This document shows, in pieces, positions 12,047 to 23,339 of a DNA stretch of 64,000 nucleotides (the first letter of the stretch is position 1; each line of letters opens with the position of its first letter). Position numbers and translations under genes: made by a program. The DNA comes from Kingdonia uniflora (lineage: Eukaryota > Streptophyta > Magnoliopsida > Ranunculales > Circaeasteraceae). The stretch covers positions 744,001-808,000 of the forward strand of contig JACGCM010001620.1 in the NCBI GenBank assembly GCA_014058105.1, read 5' to 3'. A model generated the notes under the pieces. It was not told the DNA's origin and did not search any database. It worked only from the letters and a program-made list of their open reading frames with translations.

Positions 12047-15000
12047 GAGTTTTTTAGACTTAAATCCTTTGATATATATCGATATTTGACTTATATCCCT
12101 CCATTTAGCAGAAAAACAGTTATAGTCCTTTTTTTTTTTCTTTTCAATTTGACTCTGGTCAACTCACGTTGACTCACGTTGACTCACATGTTTAACGATA
12201 AGATGTAAAGACCAACTTACCCTTTAAACTCACGTGCTATGCAGCTGATCTCTTCTCTTCCTTAGCTCGTCTGAAAACAACAGCTCCTCTCTAAAATTTG
12301 AAAACAACAAAACTCTTAAATTTGAAGAATAATGGTGAAGAAGAAGAACTCGAAGAAGAGCTCGAAAATGCAATTGCGAGATGAGGTTGGTGATGATGAT
12401 TCCAACCCCATCACTGTCCCTGATAATACAGTAGATGACTACCTTCCACCTGATTTGGAAGAAACAAGAATGAAACTCTCTATTCCCAAACCAAGGTATG
12501 AATTTATACTTACAATGTTCAATTGGGATGTTTTTTAGGGTTTATTAGAAATTGGGTTTTTTTAGGGTTTGTAATTAAATTGGGGGTTTCAAAATTTAGG
12601 GTATTTGCTACTCAATTGGGGTTTTTGGTATGATATTAGTAATAATTATAGTCATATACAATGTACAATTTATACTGTACAATGCATATATATGTTCAAT
12701 GTTCAATTGCTGTGTTGCAGGCATACATACGATTTGAGAGATGTTTTTATTAACTATGGGGGAAAGTGGGGTAAAATAAGTCCTACTGGTTGGGTTGAAA
12801 ATGATTATAAAGGGGGGAAGAGTTTTAAGTTTGGGATATTATATGGAGAGGGGATAAATTATGGGAAATTTGTAAGAGATATTGCAGACAAGGTGAATGA
12901 CCATCATGGGGTGGGGAATTACATTCCAGAGGGGAATGTAATAGAGCTTATGTGTTTGTACAATGGGCTGCCTTTTATTGTCAGGAGTATAGATGATTTG
13001 AGGGAAATGTGGGCACAGGGTGATGAAAGTTATCCAATGAGAACACATGTTTATATCAAGCCAACAGATGTAGTAAGAGAGATAGTTGATGAGGCTGGGG
13101 AGTATGTTCTTCTAGAGGAATATGAGATATATTATATCATATCCCCAAGAGAGACAAAAAAGAAGAATACTACCCCAGTTAAGGCCACCCCAATTAAAAA
13201 GGATGCTAAGAGAAAGGGAAAAGCAGTGGCTGCCAATAAACCAGCCAAGAGGCAGAAGAATGTTGAGCTCTTAGACTCAGAAGAATTGGATGCTTTACCT
13301 GAAGTTTATCAAAGTGACAAAGAGATTAACCCAGAGGAGATAACTAATTATGGGATAGAAACTCCATTGAATATGGTGGCAGAAAGTGAAAGTGAATGTG
13401 ATGATATAGATGAAGAAAAAGAGAGATGGGTTAGGTATGCCCAAGTTGGGATTGACTGTTTGGGGGCTGAGGATGGTTATTACAACACCCACTCATCTGA
13501 TGATGAGGATTATGTTCCTACTGCTGAAGAGCTTGAAAGAGGTGATGATTTTGAAGGTGTTGATGTAGAATTGGCTGATATCTATAGTAAAGAGGAGGAT
13601 GGCAGAGTGAAAACACCATTGGAAGTTGGTTTCAAACAACTTGAGGTAGGGATGCAATGGGCAACTGTATATGAAGCTAGAGAACATATGAGAAGGTTTG
13701 GAATTGTAAACCACTTTACATATATATCCATCAAGAATGACCTTACTAGACTGAGGTTTAAGTGTTCAGAGGAAAACTGTGAGTGGTTGGTATTTATATC
13801 AAGAAACAATGATGGGCACACTATGGTTTTAAGACATGGTAACTTTCAGCATTCTTGTGAAGGAAGGCTAGGGGCAGAAAATACCTTGAGTAATGCACCA
13901 TGGGTTGCTAGAGAAGTTGAAGCATTGGTTAAAAATGTTAGGGCAATGACTCCCAAGGCAATTAAGATCAGAATAAAGATAAAGTTTAGTGTTGAGATTA
14001 GTTATTGGACTGCTTGGAATGCAAGACAAATCTGCATGGAGAGTATAGTAGGGTCTTATGATCAGGGTTACAATGAGTTGCCTTCATTGTGTGTGGAGAT
14101 TTTGAAATCCAATCCTGGGAGCATAGCTAGAACCTGGAGACAAGATGACACACTGCAATGGACTGGTACTCTTGTGGCTTTCAGGGTATCTTTGAATGGC
14201 TTTGTTAAGGGGTGTAGACCTATATTGGGGCATGATGGTTGTTTTTTAAAGGGAATTATGAAGGGGTTTGCCTATCTGTACTTAGTCTTGATGTCAACAA
14301 TGGCTTATTCCCAATTGGAGTGTACATATGCAGAACTGAATGTAAAGACAGTTGGACTGATTTTCTTACTAAGGTAGAGTTTTACTTATCTGTACACCCA
14401 GGAAAATTGACCTTTATCTCTGATAGGTAGAAGGGGCTTATTGATTCAGTGGCAGAGATTTTTTTACATGCAAATCATAGGTTTTGCTTTAGACACATGT
14501 TTAAAAACATAAAAAAATACCACAAGGGAGCACACTTAGAAAGACTGTCATGGGGAGCTGCAAGAGCTTTTAGGCAGACTGAAAAACAAGAGTTTCTAAA
14601 TCAGCTTGGCATTAACATCCCTGGGGAAAAGGACTACTTGGAGAAAGAACCATGAGCATTGGTGTAGATCTCATTTTGATTGTACTTCAAAATGTGAACA
14701 TATAACCAATAATTTTAGTGAGTCCTTCAATTGGTGAATCATGAAGATCAGAGATAAACCACTAACTAAAGCATTTTAGAGACTAAGTTTGATGCTTATG
14801 AAACTAATATTTGTTAGAAGAACCAAAGCAGAGTCATGGGATCAATGTGGTTTGTTACCAAGAGCAGTTAAATATCTTGAGTATTTAATGGCACATTATG
14901 GGGAGTATGAGATGGAAGGAGGTGATAAGAATGAATGGGTTTCAATCTCTAGTACTGGGGCAAGGTGGGTACTAAATCTAGAAGAGAGAACTTGCCAATG

Positions 15001-15261
15001 CATTGAGTGGCAATTGACAGGAATGCCTTGTATCCATGCTACAAGTGTATTAATCCCAAGGAGGCAAGCATTGAAAAGGTAAACAATATATTTGCCTAAT
15101 TTATTTATTACTTTTTTTCATTTGATTTCACTATCTCATGTATTTTCATTTGATTTCCGTGTAGTTATTTTTCACCATATCACTTTGCTGCTTCATATGT
15201 GGCTACATATAGTGGTATTTTACATCCAGTATATGATGAAACACACTGGGGATCTGTAAGT

Positions 15262-15460
15262 TAAAATTCATTGGTATTATACATCCACATATAGTGGTAT
15301 TATACATCCACATATAGTATGAAACACACATGTATTATGCATCCACATATAGTGATATTATACATCCAAACACACTGGTATTATACATCCAGTAGTATTA
15401 TACTTTCACTGCCTAAGTATGAAACACACTAGCATTATACTTTCACTGCCTAAGTTACAG
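15262..15460 (+). repeat. Intron minisatellite in the MULE transposase gene
   Basis: Repeats of GTATTATACATCCA, with CACATATAGT between them, fill the intron between the third and fourth exons. They seem to have grown from a similar word in the preceding exon (TTTTACATCCAGTATATGA), an example of exon-derived repeat expansion. Confidence 0.6.
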
Positions 15461-15825
15461 TCTCTTAATGTTCTTTTAATGTATACACACACACTGTTCT
15501 TTTTGTTGCTTCTAATTGTATTATGTTAATTTGTTATTGTTATGTAGCCACCTTATGTGGTTGATCCACCACCATTGCAGAGAGGGAGGGGAAGACCTAG
15601 AAAGGAGAGAATCAGGGATGATGAAGTGAATAAAGTAAAAAAAAAATGTGGTACTTTTGGCCACAATAAAAAAACATGCAAAGGTGAGCCTATCCAAATT
15701 CAAAGTGCACCTGCACCTAAAGCAAGTGGAAGACCATTAAAAAAGACAACCAAAGCATACTTCAGTCAGTCACAGCAATTTGATGTTACTCAAGTACAAA
15801 CAACACCCATAGCTGGAGGAGTGTA

Positions 15826-16140
15826 AACATTACCCATAGCTGGAGGAAGGGGTAGCAGTGGGAGGGCATCCAATGCTGGCAGAGAGAGGGGAAGAAGTGC
15901 ATCAGCACCCATAACTGGAAAAGTACAAATAACACCTATTGCTGGAGGAAGGGGTAACAGTAGGAGGGCATCCAATGCTGGCAGAGGGAGGGGAAGAAGT
16001 GCGTCAATACCCATAGTTGGACAAGTACAAATAAGAAGTAGGAAGGCATTCAATACTGGAGGAGTACAAACTAGAAGTGGGAAATCATCCAATGTTGGCA
16101 GAGGTTGGGGAAGTAGTGAAGGTGCTGTAAGTTCGTCCAA
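15826..16140 (+). repeat. Gly/Arg/Ser-coding repeat, unit about 110 bp
   Basis: Two long imperfect units starting with a word like CCCATAGCTGGAGGAAGGGG, followed by shorter partial units, keep the transposase frame and encode IAGGRG, RASNAGR and RGRSAS blocks. Low-complexity basic tails can bind nucleic acid. The frame is separated from the upstream exon by a TAA near 15824. Confidence 0.75.
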
Positions 16141-16934
16141 TGCTGGTAGAGGGGGGGGGGGGAAGAGCTATGCAAACAAATCACCAAAGGTTTGTAGATG
16201 AATGGTTGAGTAACTCAGTCCCTGTAGAAGCTCCACAATCACAAGAGAGGCCATCACTAGTGATACCACCCATGCCTCCAAGGACAGATGCTCCAGCAAA
16301 ACCTTATAAGAAAGCCTTCAAGCCACCAAGGCAAAACTGGAGGCTTTGAAATAATGGGATCTGTTGAAACAATGTTTGTGTTACAGTTTGTAAATGTGAA
16401 ACAATGCATTGGCAGTTCTTGTGAAACAATGTTTATGTTATAGTTCTTGTGTTGCAGTTTGTTATTTACAATGTGTAATGGTTTGACTGTCTTATATTAT
16501 TCCTATATGTGATGTCTTTGTTGATGTCTATTAATTATATGTGATGTTGTATGTACTGTGAAATTGCCTGTTATTCTTATATGTGATGTTATATCTGAAA
16601 TTGTATGTGAAACTGTCTTTTCATGTAATTGTGAACTGCATATTTGATGCTGTATCTAAAACTGTAATTGTGAAACTGTCTCTATATGTGAAACTATAAT
16701 GTTATAAGAGATATGTGATGCTGTATCTGAAATGCTGTAAGTGATATTCTTGTATTTGAAATGTTGTATTTGAAACTGTCTTTATATGTGATGCTCTCTG
16801 AAATGCTGTATCTGGAATGCTGGAATAATGGAATGCTTATGACATAAAAAGAAGGTAGAATGAGGTATACTACATAAGAAGGCATGCATTCTTGTTTTCA
16901 AATCATTACATTCATGCTTTCAAACACATCTCTT

Positions 16935-17435
16935 TTACATAGTTGTTTTTATTTTAAACTTCTTAATGAATTCATCTAGCCCCATCTCCACAGTGACCTT
17001 CACATTAAGCTTTTCATTCTTGGCTTCCTTGAAATCCTCTAAATTAGCCTTCAACCACTGGAAATTGCTGCAAGTAAAACATTTCAAATACTTCTGCCCA
17101 TAACTATGATCTTGCCTAGAAGTTTTGAGCATCCTTGTCCCAACACAACCTTGTACTTCACATTTGGATTCTTTCCAGGGGCAATCTCTAATCTAATGAG
17201 ATGAACCACCACACCCAAAACACCCACTTCTAGAGGAGGTCCCAGCAGAACTTCCAGATTGAACATTTGCATTAGATAACCACTGAAATTCAGTGCATTT
17301 TGAGTGCTGACACTTGAGATATTTTTTGTTGTAGTTCTTTGTTGTGTATGAAGTCATAAGCTTCCTAATGCCATCACAATGAGGAAACCTACATTTGGTG
17401 TATAGCCAAGGGCAACAGTCAAGGGAGGCCTTCAA
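16935..17435 (-). pseudogene. MULE second gene: GRF - CCHC knuckle - GRF protein
   Basis: Convergent to the transposase, as mudrB is to mudrA, but unrelated in sequence to anything I know as mudrB. Translation gives a first GRF-like ribbon (CRFPHCDGIRKL, TSYTTKNYNKKYLKC, CTEFQW), a Ser-rich linker, a CCHC knuckle CFGCGGSSH-x-IRDC with exact CX2CX4HX4C spacing but a TAG at one x position, a second ribbon (CEVQGC, KYLKCFTC, SNFQWL) and a Lys/Glu-rich tail. The 5' part likely lies in an upstream exon, since TTGCAG precedes the reading frame near 17450. Probably a nucleic-acid-binding accessory protein; function inferred from domains only. Confidence 0.6.
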
Positions 17436-18239
17436 GGTAACACATTATACACTGCAATTTGGAAACAAGATAAATATATTAGACTTAAGTCCCTCTATTT
17501 GTAAACAAGATAGGCTTTGGTCCTTTTTCTCAGAAATTTGATTCATTGACTAAAAGCTTTATTTTTGCAATTAATACAGTAACAAAGCTTGTAGTAGTGG
17601 TAAATTACCTTTGTTTATGTTTTAGAACCACCTCCCATGGCTAAATTACATTTTTTTTAAGGTTGCAAAGCCACCTCAGAGATTGGAGAGGAAGAAGAAA
17701 ACTTTGTTGAAACTGAGATTAGAGAGGAAGAGAATTGATTAATAGAGAGAGGGAAGCTCAGATTGGAGAGAGGGAGTGAGAGAGGACTGGTTTTGGTTAC
17801 AACGACGACCAACGGTCGACTCTTGTGCATCGTCCGATAGCTGCAGGTAAGTATCTCGAGGTGTGGTTTTTTTTTAAATTGTAAAAGGGCAAACTTGTAA
17901 TTAATATTTATTGAATCAGTTAACGTAAGTCAAGGTGAGTCAACGTGAGTTGACCAGAGTCAAATTGAAAAAAAGGACTATAACTGCTTTTCTGCTAAAT
18001 GGAGGGATATAAGTCAAATATCGATATATTTCAAAGAATATAAGTCTAAAAAACTCGTTTTCAAACCTGTCTTCTAACTTTTTCTTTAATATACTTTTTG
18101 ACATTTAGTATTATTGGTGATGGTTTTAAATTCTTTGGAAATAATTTCCCTATCATTTCTATAACCATTGATATGTTTGATCTGGTTTCTAAGATATTAC
18201 TTTAGTTTATTTCCTCTGTGATTTTATTTTGGCGTTAGC

Positions 18240-18701
18240 CATAAAGAATTTAGTTTTGATATAAAAGACACATCAGGACGCATAAATCGGCCTCTCATCA
18301 CAAAAGAAGACTTAAAACTAAGAATAAATGTCATCCCAAAAGATGACAGGAGTAAAATAGGTTATATACATCTAGGAGGAATTCAGATTATGATAAAGTC
18401 TCACTTTCGAGAAGGAATTAATATACCTATCAAAGTAGCAATACTTGATAATCGTATTAATAACCGCAGAGATGCATTATTAGGAATGGTTCACGGGAAC
18501 CTAAGTTACAAAAAATTAGTCTTTTTAGTATACCCAAAGTATACAATAAGCCTACATGACAAAGATCTAAACAAAACTTTGAGTTTAGCTCATCATTTTG
18601 AAAGATCTGAACTTGTTAAACTAGGAAACAGTCCTTTCAGCATCACATATGTTGTAGGATATAGTTTAACTTACTCTCATCACAATGAGTTATTCAAGTA
18701 A
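18240..18701 (+). pseudogene. Caulimovirid movement-protein segment
   Basis: An open stretch with features of the 30K-superfamily movement protein of Caulimoviridae: LGGIQIMIKSHFREG, AILDNRINNRRDALLG and YKKLVFLVYPKY followed by the conserved Asp/Leu region. It lacks a proper start because its 5' part is replaced by the inverted repeat arm, and ends at a stop at about 18699. Such proteins form tubules through plasmodesmata in exogenous viruses; here it is a dead genomic fragment. Which genus it came from cannot be decided. Confidence 0.65.
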
Positions 18702-19016
18702 AAAGAAATGATTGAGATAAATGATATCTTCTCTGAAATAGGAAAAATTCACTAATCTCAGATAAAGAAATTAGATGAACTTTCAGAAAACTGGAGCCTA
18801 AACATAAGAGAAAAACCCCTTTTAGGTTATCAAAGACCAAATGAGGTTCATGTACAAAATGGACAAATGGATGTAAGAAACTCTTCCAGGTTCCAAATTA
18901 GGAAATATATATTAGAAGAAGTACATACAAACCAATCCCTTGTAGAAATTAGACGATTGTTGATAAAAATATATACTCTCCAAAGGGCCCTTTTGGACTA
19001 ATGAAACCAATAAAAA

Positions 19017-19611
19017 ATGGAGAAAATAAAATTGAGTATTTTGCAGAGATGTTTTGCCCATCTCTTACCTCAAATTATGGAACTCATGACAAGCGTCAGA
19101 AAGCTCCAAACGGATATAAAAGAAATCTTAGAGGAAGTCCAACAGACTCCTCTAAGCATGATTGCTAAGGAGATACAATATTTATCTCTCAAAGTAGAAA
19201 GCTTAAGTACAATACAATTAAATAAAATCACTGAGGAAATAAACCAAAGTAATATCTTAGAAACCAGATCAAACCTGCCAATGGTTATAAAAACAACATA
19301 GAAATTACTTCCAAAGAATTTAAAACCACCACCAACAATACTAAATGTCAACAAGTGTATTTAGGAAAAAGTTAAAAGACAGGTTTGAAAACCCTGAAGA
19401 AATAAATTTAGACACCATCATCAAACTCTTATCTATGGACGATAAGGAATTAGGAGAAAAAATCCACATGGCCAATAACAGATACGAAGATGATGAATCT
19501 GTAAGATCAGAAGACGACTCAGAAGCAGATGAAGAAAATATTTGGAAAAGGATAAAAATGAACTTAAACCTTCTAGAGAAGAAGGCCAAGGTTCTAACAA
19601 AAACACTATAG
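19017..19611 (+). pseudogene. Pararetroviral polyprotein remnants
   Basis: Two frames: 19017-19301, helical and probably coiled coil (SILQRCF, VRKLQTDIKEILEEV), and 19345-19611, acidic (RYEDDESVRSEDDSEADEE) then Lys-rich. Their position after the movement segment fits a coat-side region of a caulimovirid polyprotein, but no coat-protein zinc knuckle or protease was seen. The second inverted-repeat arm lies inside them. Confidence 0.4.
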
Positions 19612-19640
19612 GACAAACCTATTCTAACATAAATGAGGAA

Positions 19641-20166
19641 CAACAGAGAAGATGAAGGTCTAAACTCATACCAGAGGAAGATGTCCCTCCCTCGTTATGT
19701 GTTTCTAAAATGTTTTAAAATGCTATGTCTATTCTACTATCAATACCAAATGCTAGACCTAAACCTAAAGTCTTATATTTTATTGTTTTGTTTTGTATTT
19801 AGATTAGTTCAACTTCTCATCCTCTTCTTTCTGTTTCGCTTTTCTCGGGTTAAATGGATTTGTTATAAAACTGGCTTAGCTTCCAACAAGGGGAACCATA
19901 ACTAGTACGGTAAATTCCTGATATAAATAAATGCCATATAACAAAAAATCTTCTCCTAAGGAGGGGTACATTGTTCAAGCTCATTGTTATTGATAAGTTG
20001 GAGAGGACACACTGTCTTTATGTATGCAATCTATGGTATAAAACAAGGTTATATAAACCACGATGAAAGTAAGAGATATTTATGGGACCAAGTTCGTCTT
20101 AATATATGATGTAGGATCTACTGAATTATCCACCTAAATTACTAATTCTTTGGAGAAAATTTTCTC
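19641..20166. other. No confident gene
   Basis: May still be pararetroviral in origin (EEDVPPS-like continuation), but frames are broken and no domain is recognisable. Confidence 0.35.
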
Positions 20167-20169
20167 TAA

Positions 20170-20596
20170 GAGCATCTAAAGTGCCTCACTGACTTGGTTG
20201 AAAAAAAGCCAAATCCAAGTCACTGAGGCTCTATTTCCTCCAACAGTACCTGACTTGGATTTTTTTAACAGGTGCCCAACACTTGGGCACCTATTTTTTT
20301 TTCACAAGTCCAAATTGGGCGCTCAAGATGATTTAAATTTTAAAAAAAATTGGGATCTCAAATCTTAGGCGCCCGATTTGAATTTTTATTAAAAAAACAA
20401 TTAGGCTCCCAAACCTTTGGCGCCTGTTTAAAAACATAACAGGGCGCCTGATCGTGATGTTAAAAAGTAAGGTTGAGTCTTGGACTCAACCTTGCTTTCG
20501 GAGGGTGAAATCCAAGTCAGTGAGGAACTGTTGGATGACGAAAATCCTAGGTGGCACCTTAGATTCCAAGGTAGTGAGGCACTTTAGAAGATGCTC
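20170..20596. mobile_element. PIF/Harbinger-type MITE, 427 bp
   Basis: Ends are inverted copies of GAGCATCT...AAAGTGCCTCACT with a small gap, flanked by TAA on both sides (20167-20169 and 20597-20599), the 3-bp target typical of this superfamily. The interior has paired GGCGCC words and no coding capacity. Confidence 0.85.
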
Positions 20597-20599
20597 TAA

Positions 20600-21065
20600 T
20601 ACCTAATATATTTCTCAGCATGAAGTTATTATATGGAAATGTGAAGTGCCTCTTATCTGACTCAGCATCTCTACATTATTTGGCATACATGGGTAATTTA
20701 GTAGTGGAAGTCATTTCTTTTATGCTTTAGTAGTACATAAAACTTCTATGCACTTGTCTATCAAACAAATTAACATTCCTATGGCTAAGACTATGAATGA
20801 GTTGAGGTTGGCATAGGCATGGCCGGACCGGAACAGGGATCCCATATTAACACAAAATCGGCCATGAACAAGTTGAAGTTTCTAATCAAATTGAAGGTTA
20901 TAATCAAATTGAAGTAGGTGACTTATGTAATTTTAGCAGTATCACGAAGTTTGTAAGCTTAGGCTTTGGACAAGCAAATAATCTTGTTAAAGCTTAATCA
21001 GTGATGTAGGTATTATTGATGATGTGAATGAATCCATGAGATATTCAATTGAGAAACGAGAAGTC
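20600..21065. other. No gene seen
   Basis: AT-rich spacer between the MITE and the copia LTR. No domain, TIR or repeat recognised. Confidence 0.5.
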
Positions 21066-21070
21066 GAGAG

Positions 21071-21334
21071 TGTTAAGAGTTGGGTCCAAGCCCAAGCTAG
21101 GAACCCAACAGGGTTGGGGTGTCTTATTGGACTTCTAACAAAGCCCATAGTCTCTTTAGGGTTATGGGGAAAGTTTAAGTAGGTTAGGTAACCTTTGTTG
21201 TAGGGTTATCCATATATCTGTATTACGTACAGAGAAACATAACAGTATTAAATCAATAAGAAATCCTCTCTTCACTTTTTTTTTCCTCATGATACATAAC
21301 TCTTAGTATACTCTATATCGATTATCTCTCAACA
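21071..21334 (+). repeat. 5' LTR of copia family A
   Basis: 264 bp, TG...CA. It closely matches the LTR at 53574-53842 in the opposite orientation. Directly downstream is CGTTATCAATACGC, the presumed primer-binding region; I could not assign a tRNA. Confidence 0.85.
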
Positions 21335-21850
21335 CGTTATCAATACGCAAGCTCTACGAACAAAGATAACAAAAAATCACTCTCTAATCAAAGTTTTCAG
21401 AGAAACCTTGCGATTAAAGAGAGGTATTTTACAGTTTTTGTATAAATATTCAATTACTTGATATTCTATACTCTATGATAGCTTATTATCATCGAATAAC
21501 TATTTTTACTATTTTTTACGGATTTTTGGTTAATTTTTACCCTTAATAAATGACTATTTTCAAACCAGAATAACTTTCAATGTGAACTTCTGATAAAGGT
21601 GAGAGCACTTTTCTTAGAAAGTCTATTCCGAGAGCTTTCCAATGGTATATGGCACGTCTCATGGAGATGTTCCAATCGCCAAGAATATCACATTGAAACT
21701 AGGCAGTTTTACGGCAAAAAATGGTGGGATTTTTTTTTGGTCGATGATGTCAGCAAGATAATAAAATTTTACTTTTTTATTTTTTAAAATAATTATCTAT
21801 TTGATGGCGTCATCGTTATCCATTGCTGACGTCAGCAATTGCACATGTCA

Positions 21851-22072
21851 AGGACACGTGGCATGCTGACGTGGTAGGTACGTATGGCATGCCTGGTACG
21901 TGTGATACGTGGCAGTTATTGGGGGTGACACGTGGCAGTCGTCAGACAGTCACCTATCGTTACTGAAGATCGGCCACCAGCCGGACGCCAAAAGTTCGTT
22001 GGAATATTCGCCGGACGATCACCAGAATATTTTTCGAGCGGTCACCAGAACAGTGACGTGGCAGACACGTGC
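21851..22072 (+). promoter_or_regulatory. Cluster of ACGTG core motifs in copia leader
   Basis: CACGTGGC or close variants occur at about 21855, 21907, 21929, 22055 and 22066, with GACGTGG near 21868. These are G-box/ABRE-type cores bound by plant bZIP and bHLH factors. The second family member has the same kind of cluster at about 52925-53060. A regulatory role is inferred from the motif and its conservation only. Confidence 0.5.
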
Positions 22073-22904
22073 GAGGTATGTGTGCACTTGTTACAGACAC
22101 ATGTGGTGCATGTGTAGGGAACGTGTAACTGATTCAACCCGGTCCAGACTGATCAACTTGGTCTAGGCGTTGACCCAGTCCAAGCCAAACCGGTCCAGGA
22201 CCGGTTCAGATACTAAAACAGCTATAAATAACCCATTTCCTGGTCAAATTGAGCCCACTTTATTTTGAAAAATTCTTATTGAATGGACCTACCCCGTGGG
22301 GGACCCATTTTTATTTTTTTTTTATGAAAAATACTTTTTAATTTTTTTTTAGGAAAAGGTGCCTTGTATAGGAAAATTGGCTCAATTATATGTTATTTAA
22401 GTAAATGGTGTAATACCTATTTAAATATCTTACAATGGCTAATATGATATTACTGGTATGCCCCAAGGATACTAATTATCATGATCAGGGATTATAGATA
22501 ATATAAAACCAAGAGTAATTTAGAATACGACTAGGAGTCATATCTAAATCACAATTAATTGTCAATGACAAATAATTAGAGCTCAATTGAGAATTGACTT
22601 AGTTATATTTATAAAAACTTAGTGTCAGAGGAACCAATTTTTGGTATCTAGGTGCAATTAGATGTTACATGATGAAATTTAGAGGTTTATAGGCACTGAT
22701 AGTAACTTATAATATCCTAGAACGTTAGTTCAAAGACAGGCATAATGAACATATCTTGTGAACCGAGCAGACTTCGAGGTGGGACCACTTGTCAGCTAAA
22801 CATCTAATACTCTTTCATATTCGTAGCAAATGGGTCATTTGGCTAGAATATACAAACTTTATAAAATTTTAGGGCTTAGAACACCCTAGTTTTTTTGCAA
22901 CATC

Positions 22905-23250
22905 TAGTAGTTTTGAATTGATGTATTGGCTAAGACTCTATTAAAACGTACTTTAAGGTTAAGATCACTATTTTGTAGGGTAAATTTGGGATTTGACGTT
23001 TAATAGGATATGAGCAAGGTTCACCTATAAGTAAAGATTGGAAATCATGTACTTAAAAAAGATTTCATAAAGAACGCACAAATCTGGTGGTTTTAAATAT
23101 CAATTTTGGCCAAGATTCTATTAAAACGCACATCTAACATTAAGATCGTTATTTTACGGAGTAAATTTGGGATTTAATTATCAGAAAGGAATTTCATGAG
23201 TTTTAGAATATAAGCATGGTTCAATTATAAGATGATTTGGAATCATTTAT
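22905..23250 (+). repeat. Duplicated leader segment in copia A
   Basis: Two diverged direct copies, about 22905-23055 and 23085-23250, share CTATTAAAACG, TTAAGATC and TAAATTTGGGATTT in the same order. The reversed element matches the second copy at about 51950-52060, so the duplication is probably older than this insertion or lost in the other. Confidence 0.65.
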
Positions 23251-23339
23251 TTATCTCTATTTTAAGTACTATGATCTGTCTTTAATGCAATTGATATGTT
23301 TATCAAGAATTGTCATGAATTACGATATATATTTTGCAT

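Larger units (their letters stand above)
12332..16349 (+). pseudogene. MuDR/MULE transposase, spliced, with stops
   Basis: Transposase of a Mutator-like element. Exons read by eye: 12332-12495, 12721-15078, 15165-15255 and 15548-16349, all with GT/AG borders and matching phase. Order: basic N-terminus, a folded region (HTYDLRDVFINYGGKW), the MuDR DNA-binding domain (VGMQWATVYEAREHMRRF, CEWLVF), the MULE DDE core (GHDGCFLKG, LDVNNGLFPI, FISDR), a SWIM finger (CQCIEWQLTGMPCIHA), an AT-hook-like GRGRPRK and a zinc-knuckle remnant CGTFGHNKKTC that lacks its first Cys. A Gly/Arg/Ser repeat tail follows. Damage: a frameshift at the T run near 14241-14246, stops at about 14428, 14653 and 15824, and a shift at a G run near 16152. 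Confidence 0.93.
12047..18056. mobile_element. MULE (Mutator-like element), 6.0 kb, two convergent genes
   Basis: Terminal inverted repeats of about 140 bp: the left begins GAGTTTTTTAGACTTA at 12047 and the right ends with its complement at 18056. Both hold ATATATCGATATTTGACTTA, CCCTCCATTTAGCAG and the GTTGACTC repeats, with few differences. Between them lie a MuDR-type transposase gene (plus) and a second gene on the opposite strand, the classical two-gene MuDR layout. A clean 9-bp target duplication is not visible (TTTATTTTT on the left, GTTTTCAAA on the right), so one end may have been altered. Confidence 0.9.
18057..19640. mobile_element. Endogenous pararetrovirus (caulimovirid) fragment, rearranged
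   Basis: Integrated remains of a caulimovirid-type virus. A movement-protein segment (18240-18701) is followed by polyprotein-like pieces (19017-19611) with stops and frame changes. The fragment is bounded by an inverted repeat: 18057-18240 is a reverse-complement copy of about 19227-19400, differing at perhaps one base in seven. No reverse transcriptase or complete polyprotein is present; the remains are not viable. The MULE abuts arm 1 directly. Confidence 0.7.

Noticed and set aside
15790..16140. 116-residue Pro/Leu-rich open frame on the minus strand
   Set aside because: It is the antisense shadow of the Gly/Arg/Ser repeat of the MULE transposase tail.
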